A DNA stretch of 64,000 nucleotides from NCBI GenBank assembly GCA_003344405.1, contig NOWV01000069.1, forward strand, positions 124,001 to 188,000, written 5' to 3'. Shown in pieces: positions 13,113 through 26,479 of the stretch. Position 1 is the stretch's first letter. Each line of letters begins with the position of its first letter. This DNA is from Trichoplax sp. H2. Its lineage: Eukaryota; Placozoa; Uniplacotomia; Trichoplacea. The position numbers were made by a program, and so were the translations under genes. Under the pieces are notes generated by a model. That model saw only the letters and a program-made list of their open reading frames with translations. It was not told the DNA's origin and did no database searches.

Positions 13113-14115
13113 TTAAAATTCCGTTTTAATTTTACTACGTAAGTTAAAGAAATTGCTGGAACATAGAGGGTTTTTCTTTCGAAGTTCTAATATCTTTTGA
13201 CAAAAAGTTTTACTCATGAGGCAAAACAATTGGATTGAAACTGGTTGTAAGAAAGCAATACCATAGAATATATTAATATCGATGCTAAACTATTTTCATT
13301 TCTCATGTATAAGTGAATAACTGTTGCATCCGTTAATGACACCACTAATCGAGTTATATGGACAATGCCTGTTAAAATGAGAAACAAAGTAGTAATGACA
13401 ATAATTTTTCGTATAGCAAACTGGCGTTTTTGCAAGTTGCCAGCATTCATATTATTTGCGGATGAATGTTGCATAGTAGCACTGGATTCATTAATTGCTT
13501 TCACAACGTGGCTATAGGCTAGATGATGATAATTGCAGGTAAAATTTCTTCAAAACGACGATCGAAATGAAATAGATTTGCCCTGTAAGCGAATGTCCAT
13601 TGATAGCATCGCAAATATAAGGAAATCGTGGATCAATACCTCCGGTGTAAATTTGTGGCAATACAACCAACAAACCAGTTACCCAACTTAGAATAATTGC
13701 TAGTCGAAGGCGAAATGAATTATACAGTAAAGCTTGATACGGTATTTTAACAAAAACGAAATATCGATCAACACTCATTATGACTAATATATGGGTCGAA
13801 ATATAATAACTTGCATAAATGGTAACACCAAAGAAATCGCAGAAAATTTCTTTCCCAACTAAGGTGAAATCGTTAGGATGTAATAGAATGATTCCCATGG
13901 TTGTATAAACGATTAGACATGGCAACCAAAAGCGTCGAAGTAGCCATACTAGCTATTAAAATATAGGTCGATGTACGATATCGCTTTTGCATGCAATCAC
14001 GCACTACCAAGCAATTACCAATTAATCCCAAGGCAAAGATACCAGTAAATAAATAAGTCAAAATCGGTCTTTCACGAAGACTAATTAATAAATTATTGTA
14101 ACTGGAATTATTCAT
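13113..14115 (-). CDS. Class A (rhodopsin-like) GPCR 1, single exon, frame broken
   Basis: Intronless seven-transmembrane receptor of about 330 codons, ligand unknown. The start gives MNNSSYNNLL, with glycosylation-type Asn near the N-terminus. Visible in order: TM1 with the GN motif (FALGLIGNCLVV), TM2 (TSTYILIASMA), TM3 ending VDRYFVF (DRY), TM4 with its Trp (LSWVTGLLVVLP), the extracellular-loop-2 stretch GGIDPRFPYICD, TM5, a basic loop QKRQFAIRK, TM6 (IIVITTLFLILTGIVHITRL, no CWxP), and TM7 with FNPIV, before a basic tail ending at TAA 13113-13115. The pieces lie in different frames, with about six apparent one- or two-base losses (near 13935, 13915, 13545, 13518, 13240 and 13222). Either a recent pseudogene or an erroneous sequence. 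Its closest visible relative is the receptor at 18732-19716. Confidence 0.8.
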
Positions 14116-17100
14116 CGATATCTGGATTGTATTATTCCTTCTAGTCGGAAAAATAAAATTAAAAGTAGGATAAAATTGGACTTTTGTAAATTTTTTTTAT
14201 ATCATCATCCAACTTAATTATAAACACATTCGAAAAAACCGGCTAGAAGAATATATATATAGCAGTAGACAGGACAGGGAAACAAATTAAGAGAATGGAC
14301 TCTATAGTGTAGATGGTAGAAAATCAGCATTGAATCTAATCTTCCAAAAGTTCTAACTGTCTACAAATAGCATAAGGTTAAATGGTTCGGTCTAATTCTC
14401 AGCAGACGTTAAAATCAATTAAGAGAATGAACGTTTTATGCGTAAGAAAATTCAAAAGAAGTGTGGAACTACTCCTAAATATAGGAAATAAAAGGGACCA
14501 TATTCTGAATAAGCTGCAGGATTAGGATAACAGTTAAGATCTAATCGCATGCTTGTGTGCAGGAAATTAAAGAGTCACTTTATTTTGAGTGAGTTCAAAG
14601 TTTATATTATTAGGAAGAAGCGTTAGAAGAATCTCAAAAATCCAATTTTATTAGTGCTGATTAGTGCCTGTGACTAGAATCGACTAAACAACATTACTTT
14701 GGAAAATGTTGAAACGGAGAAAGAGATTTCGTTTCGAAATAATTACCGGATTTGAAAGATTAAATCTAATTCTGACTATATATGTACATTCGATTGAAAG
14801 TTACTCAATAGATGATACGAAAAAGAAAAGGCATTACTTGTCTATTTTTGAAATGGTTGCGTATTGTGCTAACTAGAATTCTTCTTAATAGCCAACAGCT
14901 AGTTACAGAATCTAGCCAACTCCATACAAATATATACGATCCATAAAATGACTACGTTAGAAAAAGGACACCTGAGCTATAATAGAACCCATAAAGTACC
15001 TTCATCTACGAAATAGTTTGGTGTCAAGGTAATATTGTAAATTTTTTTTTAATTTTATATAAAATTACTTTGCCTTCGATAGATGAAATGTCATTATAAC
15101 ATTAAATAAATAGAATATTTCGTAAACTTGTTGTGATTACTACCTTACGTATAGCAGCTGCAATAAATCATAAGGCCATATTTAAATAAGTGCAAGATCA
15201 AACACTTTGATTGACATAAAAGTTTCGAAATAATATTTATTTTAATTCGGCATACCTGGCAGGCAATAATAAATTACAATTTATTTAGTGTCTTTGGACG
15301 CGAAAGATGTTCTTCTCTTGAAGAAAGAAAGATTTCTATACTAACTTTCTAGTATGTATGATATGGTAACTACCACGGCTATATTGGAAAGAGTATGAAA
15401 ATAGATCGATGAATTTGTACGCCTAATGCTCATCATACCTTCTACAGACTGGGTAAAACAAAAGAATCACCACAACTTTTCTAGAATCGCTATTTTTGAA
15501 GCCTATTAAAAATTTCCCTACAAAGGTTGCAGAGGCGATTGTATCATCACTTACGATAATGTACCAGTTATCCAATCAGCTTAGCTGAAAGCCTTTCAAT
15601 TAATTTGCATAACAGAAAATAGAGTTAATACAAACAGAATATTCAATTTTTTATGTTAACATCGTTTGAACGATTTTCCGTGCGAGAAAAATCAGCTAGA
15701 AGTGTTTTAATTTGCACAAGATAAAGTATGGCTAAAATGGCAATTTAATTCAATTCAGGTATCGAGTGCATCCTACTGACTATTGATTGCCACTTCTTAT
15801 TTATAATAAATTCAGTTTCTTCCGCATTTGCTTCACTTCTTCATTTAAAATCCACAAATCAAATTAATAATAAAATCAAATAATTATTAATCAGCTATGA
15901 AACCCATATGGTTGATAGGCGGCATAAACACTTAATTTTGGGCTTTATAGGACTTGTTTAATCATATGCTACTCAGTGTTGATTTCTTGGCTCCTATTTA
16001 ACAAAATATTTCAGAATTTTACAGGGTTAGGTGATATCCATTTAAATTAATAGATAATGCCATAAAAAGTAATTGGACATAAGGAAATAAATGCATTAAA
16101 TCTAAAGTAATCAAAATTTAATCAAAGTTTTCAGAGGAAATTAAGTAGCTAGATGTTAGAAATTAGCTCCGCGATATGGTAGTGTAATTCTATAGATCAG
16201 AAATTGATTTCTAAAACCATGTATCCGGGTAGCATACCATAATGGAATTTCTGAGATTACTTACCCTTAGTCTTACGAATTACGCAATGATTTACACGCC
16301 CTTGAGATTACAAGTACATGAAGGACCAAAGTTAAAAATCAACTTGAAGCCTAAACTTTGTAAGTATGGTGGAAATAATCATTACTATAAAGATCTATTC
16401 ATTACTTCTAAAATGGCTGCTTTATTTAATCTTACAGAAATAATATAGGCTGATATATTCCAGTCACAAATCAACTTCGTGACAAAGATAACTGAAACAA
16501 ACCTCTAAATTAATGCAGTCTCTGGGATTCAGTATCCCTTAACTATCTCACAAGAATTTGGACGCCTTTGCTTTTACGTTAAATATTCAGTGTGATATAT
16601 TTATAGAATATGTTGAATAGCAGAATTATCGGTTAAGGCAACAACTTTTGGGGATATCTGCGGCATTACATAGTATATTATGATCGATTCCTGCAATAGG
16701 ATAATTAATCATAAAACCAATTTACCCTGTGATTAATCATCAACTTTTGAGAGATATCTGCCGTATCACGTTGAATGTTATCGTCGATTACTACTATGGG
16801 ATAGTTAACCAGAGCAATGAAGTAGCTGATGCAGTCATAAAGAGTTTTCAGTCCTGTATACTTTTATAAATTATGTGATGTAGATTTTGTAGAATAGCTG
16901 AATTATCCTGACATTGAATCAACCTTTAGGGGATATTTGTAGCGTTGCATCGTATTTTATAGTTTGAAGTAACTAGTAACGACCAAATAGTTATTGTTGT
17001 ATACCTTTGAGCGATAACGATCCAATACGTGTACTTAATATTTTGTATTTCTATCTAATTTCTATTACTTGGGATTGACAGTTTAAAATTGTTCGTGATT

Positions 17101-18731
17101 ATGTATCGTACCAAAGGAGTAATATTTTATTATAACGAAACTATCGGACACATTGTTACTTATAAAGTAGTCAAACTATAACTAGCTCGTTCATCTAATT
17201 CAAGGTTGAATAACAGGCATATAGTATAATACTTAAGAGAGTTTTTGTATTTGCATATCAATCTATTTAAACGCACTACTAAGTCATTTTATCTGATACT
17301 TTCATAATCCGCTACAAATTACTTCGTAGATTTAATAAAGATTCAGACTGGAAGAGAGGCTAATTACAATAGTTTTGCATTAACCTAGATCACAGCACAT
17401 TCTGGCAGTATCACAAGCTTTAAATTGCTTAATCGAATAAAAGTTTGAGTTAGGAGGAGAGATTATACTTATTGCAACAATGTATGTATGTCTGTTATAG
17501 GCAACAGGATACTTTAACATTAAAATCTGTTAGTACTGTATGGTAAGTTATTATATCTGTTGTTCGTATGATTAAGTTATTAATTAATTTGCAAATTTAA
17601 TACAAGTTTATTGTTTAGTCTGAAGGAAGGCTGGACCAATATTTGATTTATGTATTTGCATAAATACCTAACGTTTTAATAATCTAGCAATCTTGGCATC
17701 CTGTTTGATGCTAAGTAGTCAAGGCAAAGCTAAATTCGCTTTTCCGGCATGATTTTATAGTTAATCATGGGGAACTGAATCGACTAAAGTTTCTTATACG
17801 AGCAAGTCTGCATAGAGTAGATCTATTTTAATTGTGTTCTTCAAGCGGACCAGTTTAGCTTTAAATAGGTTAGTGTTTCAATAGGCGATAATAATTTCGC
17901 AATTTTATATCGTATTCTACCATACGGCAAACTGAATTTCTAAGAATTTATCGATCATAATAAGCTTGCTGTAAATGAGTTAAATATTTATTTAAACTCT
18001 TAATTCTATCTTTCACAAGCATTCTAGTTTAAAATTTCATTTTTTACCGAGCGTTCTTAGATAGCACGTTGAAGGGATTAATCTACTTTTAGTTACGTCA
18101 CATTCAAGTAAGGCTCGTATACCCCTTTAAAAATAAGAATTTTAGTCATATAATTGACACCATCCAAAATAATTTGAAGCTAGAAAATTGTTGGAATATA
18201 TAAAATATTTGATTTTTAATTGCACCAAACCAAAATTAAATATTTAGGGAGTCTAAGAAAAACTTTAGAATGTGAATTAAGAGTGCATTAATCATTGTTC
18301 ATTCGAAAATTGATGGCCAATCCATTTAATTTCAGTGCAAAATTTACTGGCAACTTTCCTAATTTAGCAAGCGTGAGTCTGTAATTCGATTTAGTGTCGA
18401 AATTAATACTTACTATCTGATATTTTGACCATGAATATCAACAACGACAATAGAAGCTTTCGAGGGTTACTTGCATGCTGTTTTAGTAATCAATCGATGA
18501 CTAAATTAAATTCCTAGACTTTTTATAGATACAAACTGTGTCAAAATTATTAATTTTTAACCCATCAAAAAACAATCAAGACTATCGATTGATATTGCAC
18601 AATCACTTCTGAAATAACTTTATTAACGATAAGCAATGTCAACAGCATTTTTTGAATTAATTCAAATAAGCTAACCTTAAGACTATTATAATATTACTTA
18701 AGCCAGAAAGATTTAAACATTTTTACTTTAA
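14116..18731. other. Intergenic between the two GPCR genes
   Basis: About 4.6 kb without a convincing gene. A 68-codon open frame at 16242-16448 resembles no family I recognise and has no splice context. Apart from a degenerate repeat near 16.6-16.95 kb, I see nothing to annotate. No further GPCR fragment was recognised between the two receptors. Confidence 0.5.
16620..16960. repeat. Degenerate tandem repeat
   Basis: Three diverged copies of CAACTTTTGGGGATATCTGC (the others read CAACTTTTGAGAGATATCTG and CAACCTTTAGGGGATATTTG) fall near 16640, 16740 and 16920, accompanied by related AGAATAGCTGAATTATC-type text. Spacing is irregular, so this is an old array or a decayed duplication. Confidence 0.45.
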
Positions 18732-19716
18732 TTAAGGAGCAAATGTTACGCCTATCGTTTGCGATCGACTTCTCTTAAGGGAAGAATTTACGATAGACTT
18801 TCGAAATGATTTACTCATCACACAAAATATAATCGGATTTACTACGGCTGAAGGAAAGCAATTCCATAGCAAATATTGTTATCATACCTAAAATGTCTCA
18901 TTAGCGATAAATAAATTAGCCACGGTAGCATTGGTTAATGCTACTGCTAAGCGAGTAATATGTAAGATTGCAGTAAAAACTAGGAAGACAGCTGTGACTA
19001 TCACAATTTTACGTATAGCGGATTTACGCTTTTGTAAGTTTTTCAAATTATTAACCACGTTACCCTTAATGCTGAAGCTGGATCGATTTAGTGCTTTAAT
19101 TACGCAAACATACGCATAAATGATAATGACAGCTGGAATAATTTCTTCTATCACCAAGATTAACATAAAATAAATTTGATTATGTAGTAATGACGCATGG
19201 GTTGAATCACAGATGAAAGGATAGTTAGGATCAATTCCTCCGCAGGAATTATTGGCAAGGCAACTAGGAAACCAAAAACCCATGTAAGAACGACAGCTAA
19301 CTTTATACGCCATGGATTGCGAATAATGGCTTAAAAGGTGCTTTAACAAATGCATAATATCGATCGATGCTAATCATCGTTAACGTATGAGTTGATGTAA
19401 AATATGATGAATAACTGCATACACCTAAGAAATCGCACAGGATTTCTTTAGTAGATAGAGAGAGGTCGTTGGGACGCAAGAGATAGATTGATATCACAGT
19501 ATAGATAATCAAGAACAAGCATCCAAAAGCATCGGAAACTGCCATACTAGCAATTAAGATATACGTAGATGTATGATACTGATTGATACGAAAAATGGTT
19601 AAGCAAACAAGAAAATTGCCGATAAATCCAATAGCGAAAATACCCGTAAATATGTAGGTCGGCAAGACAGTAGCTCGTAGATTAGCTAGCATTTCTTGAG
19701 CTGTGGTATTGTTCAT
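18732..19716 (-). CDS. Class A (rhodopsin-like) GPCR 2, single exon, frame broken
   Basis: Paralogue of the receptor at 13113-14115, same strand and architecture, about 4.6 kb away. It starts MNNTTAQEML. Visible: TM1 (FAIGFIGNFLVCL), TM2 with its Asp (IASMAVSDAFGC), TM3 ending SIDRYYAFVK, TM4 (LTWVFGFLVALP), loop 2 GGIDPNYPFICD, TM5 (AVIIIYAYVCVI), a basic loop LQKRKSAIRK, TM6 (IVIVTAVFLVFTAILHITRL, no CWxP) and TM7 ending VVNPIIF. A short basic tail ends at TAA 18732-18734. The frame must shift about four times, near 19325 (after DRY), 19245 (loop 2), 18887 (before TM7) and 18857 (before NPIIF). Between these points it is clean and shows normal receptor constraint. Ligand and coupling unknown. 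Confidence 0.82.
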
Positions 19717-20699
19717 GATTTTTCTTGCAGGATTCTTTCACGTTTAATAGTGTTCAACGAGAATAAAGCTGACAAAAGACTTAGTCTGTAAAATAATGCA
19801 GAAAAATAAGGATTAGCCATCTATTGATATCTTATATCCAGTTTGCTCTTATTATATTTTGTTGTGCACGTAGTTTAAGATAAAAATAGGAGGTAAAATC
19901 AATCATCTTAGTAAAAATTGATGTTCCATTACCGGTATCTAAATAGAAGTATAATTAATCATACAAAAAGTGCTAATAACGAGATCTTTTTAAGCCCGCT
20001 GTAATCTAAAAGTAAAGTTGAAAAACTATAGCTTAGAAATGAATTGGTAACCTGTTTAATAACGATATGAATTTGCTGATTATTATGTGATCCAAATACC
20101 AATCTATCTAATGATATTCTATTTATACATTATTCAGAAATAGCAACATTTTCTTCTTGCGATAATATCTAATCCGATCTTATTTTCCACTGAAAGTATT
20201 TTTAATTTTTGATTTACACAACATTTCACAAACAGCAAAATCTTAAAAGGATTATTTAAGCTTTCCTATCATGCCAGCTCAAGACAACCCTTGTGGTTTA
20301 TATAGTAGATTAATTTTATCGACGTTACAAAGGAAACTAAGAATATCATTAAACTTACGCTATCAGTTTCATGATAAAATAGACGATTCTATAGTGATGT
20401 AAAATAAAATTGCTTAATATCGTGTTATTATCCTTCATAAGAAAACTATTAAGTAAAAAATATTTGGCAAAATTACTAGACAATATTAGTTCTCATGCTT
20501 TGTGGAATAAGTAATTATACTGTAAAATTCTCACTCCAAATTTCAGGGTGATTATGTTGACTTTGCAGTTGTGCAGATTATGTAATTACGCGGCAAAACA
20601 CCTGATAGAGTCATAAAACGCCAGTCTCTATGTCATACGCAAATAATTGATACATGTTAAAATTCCTACCGTCAAATGGAATTGTTCATCGATTTTACA

Positions 20700-21245
20700 G
20701 TTTGTATAATCTGATATTATATCGTAAAATCTAATTTCGAAATGGCTACTTGAATAACATCAATTCTAGCTTGTATTGAATTAACGTGTGATGCAGTAGA
20801 TACAAATAGATAGCTTACTTGGCAGAATATTATATCGACTTCGAAATTATTAAAATCCGCAATTGTATAGCTGATTCTCATTATTAAATATTCAGCAAAA
20901 TAATAAAACAAGGTCAATTTTATTGTATATAAAAATTTTTAATTCCACCCCAAAATCCCTACCATCGAGTACCATTATCTGAAGGAATGATTTTATCGAC
21001 TTTGATACTACAAGGAATGCAATGAATGCTATTAAATTGCGTACTTGATGGAATGATTACGTCGACTTCGAAATTATCAATATTCCGCAGTTATAGCTTA
21101 ATTCTTATATCATATATTCAGTAAAATAGTAAAAATCATCCGCGTCAATTGATATTTATGTGAAAAATCTCTAACCCAAAAATTCCGGCGAATGAAGGAA
21201 TGATTATATCGACTTTGATGCTATAAGGAAAGCGTAATTATGAAA
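20700..21245. repeat. Degenerate tandem repeat, period about 230-240 bp
   Basis: Related blocks recur: TATCGACTTCGAAATTATTA at about 20832 and GTCGACTTCGAAATTATCAA at about 21062, each followed by a CCGCA...TATAGCT stretch, an ATATTCAG block and AAAATAATAAAA-type text. TGAAGGAATGATTTTATCGA near 20980 and TGAAGGAATGATTATATCGA near 21194 belong to the same system. Substantially diverged. Confidence 0.6.
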
Positions 21246-22813
21246 TAGATTGATAATATCAAGTTCATGGCGTGAAATTAAAATTCCCTTGATAATAAAT
21301 TGTCTCTTTCTTAAACGTAAACACTAATTATATGGCCTACTTGAAGTTTTTACGTAATTACTACATAACTAGTTATTATTGATTAGTATACTACAGTATG
21401 GAAGTATCCTTAATACTAAAATATCAAATGGCGGCATAATATGATGCCAGAATATAATGTCAATAATGACGGCACGAAAGGCAGATATTTTGGGTTGTCA
21501 TATTTGTTTATTCTATTACAGAAAACATTCATTTACTGCATAAGAAGTAGATGATGATTGTCGCTTTTTATTTATGGGATGAAATGAGCGAAATGTGAGA
21601 AATTGGTTAGTAAAATAACATTCAAGGCCAAACACGCGTACAAGAGAATAAATCGATGTCAATCTACAATCAAAAGAAATGTACCAAAAGCTGTGGTAAG
21701 TCTTTAGATTTCCCCTTGCGATATTCTAAAATTCTCTTAAGTTTAGTTTCCGTTTACAACTCTCATTTACTAATATATATCATTACCAATTGAAGTCAAA
21801 AATTGTAGTTGCTCCGTCAAAGATCGAATTACATATTTCTTGTCTATTATAATTGTTGACCTTGGTCTCATTCCATAATATTATTAGCTACATTTAGTAA
21901 AAGATTACTATCGCTCTTACATAGAATTCAATTCAAACTGTGAAGGAACTCGACTCTAATCAGACTCATGAAAGCATTTAATTAGCGTTTATTATTGCGA
22001 ATTGGTTACTGTTAACATGATAGAAATGAAATAGAGAGATTAGAATATAAAATGAAAGGCAAAATTCAATCTTTTATGCTTGATATTCAATTATAATTTC
22101 CAAATTTCTATATTGGACTGCCTTATTTAGTTAATTGACCTCTATCATAGATAGCATCAATAATGAAGACAATGAGCTAAGGTAGTGTTGCCATATACTG
22201 TAAACAATGGTTAACTGAGTCATTCACTGTCAAAATAATTTTATTTTATAAAAGGTGCTAGAAATTTTCCGGTAGTGGTGGTTAGCAAGACGCAGTGATA
22301 AGTATGAGTGGAATGGCTTAGTATTGCTATCCAAATTTAATTTTTATTACATTTCAGGAAAAGACTTTACCGAATAATAAAAATTTATTAGCTTTTTCGA
22401 TGTTTACTCTACTATCATTCAATAATTTAACATTGTGGATAATATGGAACGCATGGGCAACGACGAATATGTAGGCACATTTACCACTTGATGTTTCCTC
22501 AAAGTAAAGAAAGCTTTCATGAAATTAAAGTATAAATGATCAAAATATGACCACCAATCCCGTAAATTGGCTGGAATAGAGAAGTTAGTGCTCAAGTCTT
22601 GCATCAAAAATGTGTAGTGGATAGCATTTAAACATAAAAAAATTACAATGCTAATTCATGTATATTGTTGCTATTCCATATCGAATCGTAAATTTTAATA
22701 GGGCCAAATATATATTGGACTTTTACTCATTTTAAATATATGGAGTAAGACTGTATGAATCATAAGTAAAGGACAAATATTCGCCCTTCAAATCAAGTTG
22801 ATCCTTTAACCGT

Positions 22814-23335
22814 GATTTCGCTGTGTCTACTAGAGTATAATTTTATGAGAAAGAATTTGTCTGCACGTAAGTAAATGAAACCAAACATTAAAATATTGTC
22901 AGGTGCTTTACTTCATTTTTACGCCAATTGTCATATATTCTAGCAATATTATCGCAGTTAATTCTGACTAAATAAATGATTTCACTATGTCAACTGTAGT
23001 ACGATTTTGTGAGAAAGAAATTGTCCGCATATGAGTTAATAGAATCAAACATTAAAATTGGAACATTAAAATTCCTCTATGCGCTTTAGTTTATTCCAAC
23101 GCCAATCTATTTTGACTGAAAAATCACAGTTTATTACGGCAAAATAAATGATTTCGCTATGTCTGATATAATACGATTTTCTGGCAAAGAGTTTGTCTCG
23201 ATCTTAGCAATGGCGCAAAATATTAATTTAAATATTCCCATATGCTTTAATTTACTCTTACGCTAATCTATTTTAGCGAATTATCACAGTTTATTAATAA
23301 TAACTGAATAAATGATCACGCTCATCCTAAGAAAG
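22814..23335. repeat. Degenerate tandem repeat, three units of about 164-172 bp
   Basis: Units begin at GATTTCGCTGTGTC (22814), GATTTCACTATGTC (22978) and GATTTCGCTATGTC (23150), with a partial fourth at about 23313 (GATCACGCTCATCC). Each carries AGAAAGAATTTGTCTGC-like text, a CAAACATTAAAAT-like block, a GCTTTA...TTTACGCCAA block and TATCGCAGTTA-like text. The units are old and accumulate substitutions and small indels. Confidence 0.75.
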
Positions 23336-24539
23336 CACATTCATTTTTTAATTATCAGCCCTCCTCCTTAAACTAAAGGGTAAACCAATCTTTTATCCTG
23401 GTTGCGAACACTAACGAGATTGATTTAATGTTTAAAATAAATTATTTCTGAAGCGAACTGTGATACAAAACGGAGATTACTACTCTGATGAAGTAGAAAT
23501 TTTAGAGTATTGCTTCTCTAAATTGAATTATGAATATTATAGCCACTACCAAGACTATATCCTTTGATGTTTATCCAGTAAGTATTAAACAGTCTGCATA
23601 TTAATGGACTACATTCCCCCAGAGTTGGCTATAACTATATGATAAAACCAAGATGTACAGTAATAGATCATTAAGATTATGAATACGTAGATAATTTATC
23701 TCACAGTTTTATTTTATTCTTAGAAGGAAACTCTGATATTAATTTGCATATCAGTAATAGTCTTATAAGAAGTAAATTACGGTACCTTACTGGCTATGCT
23801 CAGAATATTTACTGGTACTAATTAACAAAATCGACGATGGATAGCTAGAAAAAATGCTTTTATTTCTTTACTTAACTAAATTACTTTTCAAAGAAGTCAT
23901 TTTCAGATTAATTTATAACTAACATTCTGCCTTAAGGTGTAAACGATTGCTGAATTTACTAGCACGAATACAGACACCAATCGGTTTTTAAAGCTTTTCA
24001 GTATAACAAAAAATAGGCATTTAAACAGAGATACTAATTAATCTGTCTAACCTGTTACGATGTCGAGAATTGAGAATTAACAGAGGAGAATAACTTGAGT
24101 TATTTAAATAACCTGGCAGAGGAATTAATCTTATTGGAATTGTAAAGGAATCAAGCCGCATAAAATAGGAGATCACATGAATTCTCTGCTTAAATATGTA
24201 GAAAGGATTTCAAGACACGTTTTTTAGGAAGATAAATGAATATTCATTTGAGCCACCAGAATCTTTAGTCAGGTACGATACATTCTTCGAATTAATAAAG
24301 GGCTACGTTATTCTAGAGTAATATAGGAGAATAATTTTATTCGTAACGCTCTTTAGACCATGAATAATTCATATCAACTCTATCCTTATGATGTCAACCA
24401 TACAATAATAATTTCTATGCTACGTACTATTTGTTATTTTAGTTAGGCATTAATTCTCGTAAACAACAAGTATGCAGATGCAGATGCTGGAATAATTAAG
24501 AATAGATACATTTTCATTAATGTTTATAATATTCTAGCC

Positions 24540-25520
24540 CTGAAAATTTATTCTAGATATATATGAAATTAATATCTATCTATTAATTATCCATAGCCTG
24601 AAATTGGATAAGTTAAATTTTTTATAGATCTCTTGTACTTTAACAATTAACCCAACCTAGGTTGAAATCAGCTGATTAAAGTCTATCCATTAGATTAATT
24701 AATTATTTATAGTCTGAAATTAATAAATTTAATTTTTCTATAGATCTCTTATAAATCATAATAATCAAAAGTAGGCTTAAACCAGCTACTAGTAAAGAAT
24801 ACGTAAATCCTATAATACTATGAGTATTTCTTTTAAGGAGTAAGATTGGCAATATCAATGTGCAATGATCATATCATACCCAGAAAATTATCTAGAATTA
24901 TTAAAAACTACAGTCTGTTACTTAGATTATCCAAACTCTAGAATTAAATGTGTTAGAATGTATATTTTATAGGTCTCTTCTAGATCAAAGTTAGCCAAAT
25001 GTGGAACTAGAATCAACTGGTTGAATCGGCTAAGGAACTTTTATGATACCACCTGCATTTATTTTATGAAGAAGAAAGCAACATTAACTGATGATATCGT
25101 CATCCCTAGAAATTAAAATAGGATATTGATAATTGTAATGTATTCATTAGAACATCTATAGCTATAGTCTAGAATTAGATGTGCTAAAAATTTATTTTTA
25201 AGACGTGTTTTAAACCATAATCAAATACAGATTAAAGCCGGCGACCAGAAAACTAAGATAATCTTACGATACAATGTGTGCTTATTTTAAGTACCGAATA
25301 GGGTAATAATAACTAATGATAATTATTGTATATCTGAAAAGTCATAGTAGATATAAAAGAATTAAACTCTATTGGTTAAATTAGCTATAAACTAGCATCA
25401 AATATGTTTAATATCTACCGCTATAGATCTTTCTACATCAACATTAACCGAAAATAGATTTAGAAGAATCTACTTGATAATGCTAAGAAAGCCTTACAAT
25501 GTAATGTGTACTTTATTTTA
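24540..25520. repeat. Degenerate tandem repeat, period about 115 bp (or 230-bp dimers)
   Basis: ATAGATCTCTT recurs at 24624 and 24740, ATAGGTCTCTT at about 24969, and ATAGATCTTTCT at about 25424; these spacings are near multiples of 115 bp. Flanking text recurs too: ATTATCCATAGCCTGAAATT, ATTATTTATAGTCTGAAATT, then ATAGTCTAGAATTAG further on, and an AAACCAGCTACTAG-like block. Strongly diverged. Confidence 0.6.
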
Positions 25521-26479
25521 AGCGACGCGGAAATGAGTCGGTGTGGAGTTATAGATAATTGCTTTACATTATGATGTTGAATAATCATATAGCTAGTATT
25601 TAATAAATAAATAGCATTCCCAGTACTGAAGGTGAGCTATTAACATTCATGGATTGAGTAGGGAAGAATTAATAAGGATTATTTACTATTTATTACTTTC
25701 TTCTGCGAGAGGCCGCTAAGATGAAAATAGGAAATAATTAGAGTACAGATTTTAACCAATTCTCTTTCATGAACTAAGCTTAACATGAAATATAGAAACT
25801 CCGTTGCAAACTATGTCGATTACATTTCGTCTATTCTTATGATATCCGAATAGATTTTACAGAATGGTTAAAAATAGTAGTACGATGTTAAAGAGTTTGT
25901 ATATAGCAATTGCTTTGATTCTATCAATCCTGTAAAATAATTTAAAGATAAAAAGTACGCATTCAGGAAATATAACAATAAATTATCAAGCTAGAAAACC
26001 GAAAAGGCTTTCAAAACAATTGAAAATTTGAGTCTGAAATAGTAGATGGGTTTTGATTAAGCTGTAGAGTAGACCATAATATCCACTTTTATATCCAGCT
26101 GTTCTGAATCAAAAGTTAAGAATTTTGAAATCCTAAACATATTTACAGCTCTATTTATTTATGCTATTCCAATTCATGCCAATTAATAAAAGTTACATGG
26201 AAAGAACTTTGCATGACTGTTACTTTCAATCTTATTTTTCTGGATTGAAATTCGGTATTTCAATACTTAATTGCAGACCAGTATCTCACAGCGATCTTGT
26301 GGTATACTGGTAGACTACAAAGAATTTGGAATCAGAAAATGAGATTGAGTTCGTCTTGATCTTCATTTTCTTCATCAAACTATTCTTAAGTAGAATCTAG
26401 AGAATTCGATATTCTAAATCATATTCATGATCTTTATCTGGATTAGCCTCGCTAGCAGTAGATTATCAATTACCGTATT

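Noticed and set aside
16242-16448. 68-codon open frame
   Set aside because: No recognisable domain, no splice partner, and length expected by chance in this amount of sequence.
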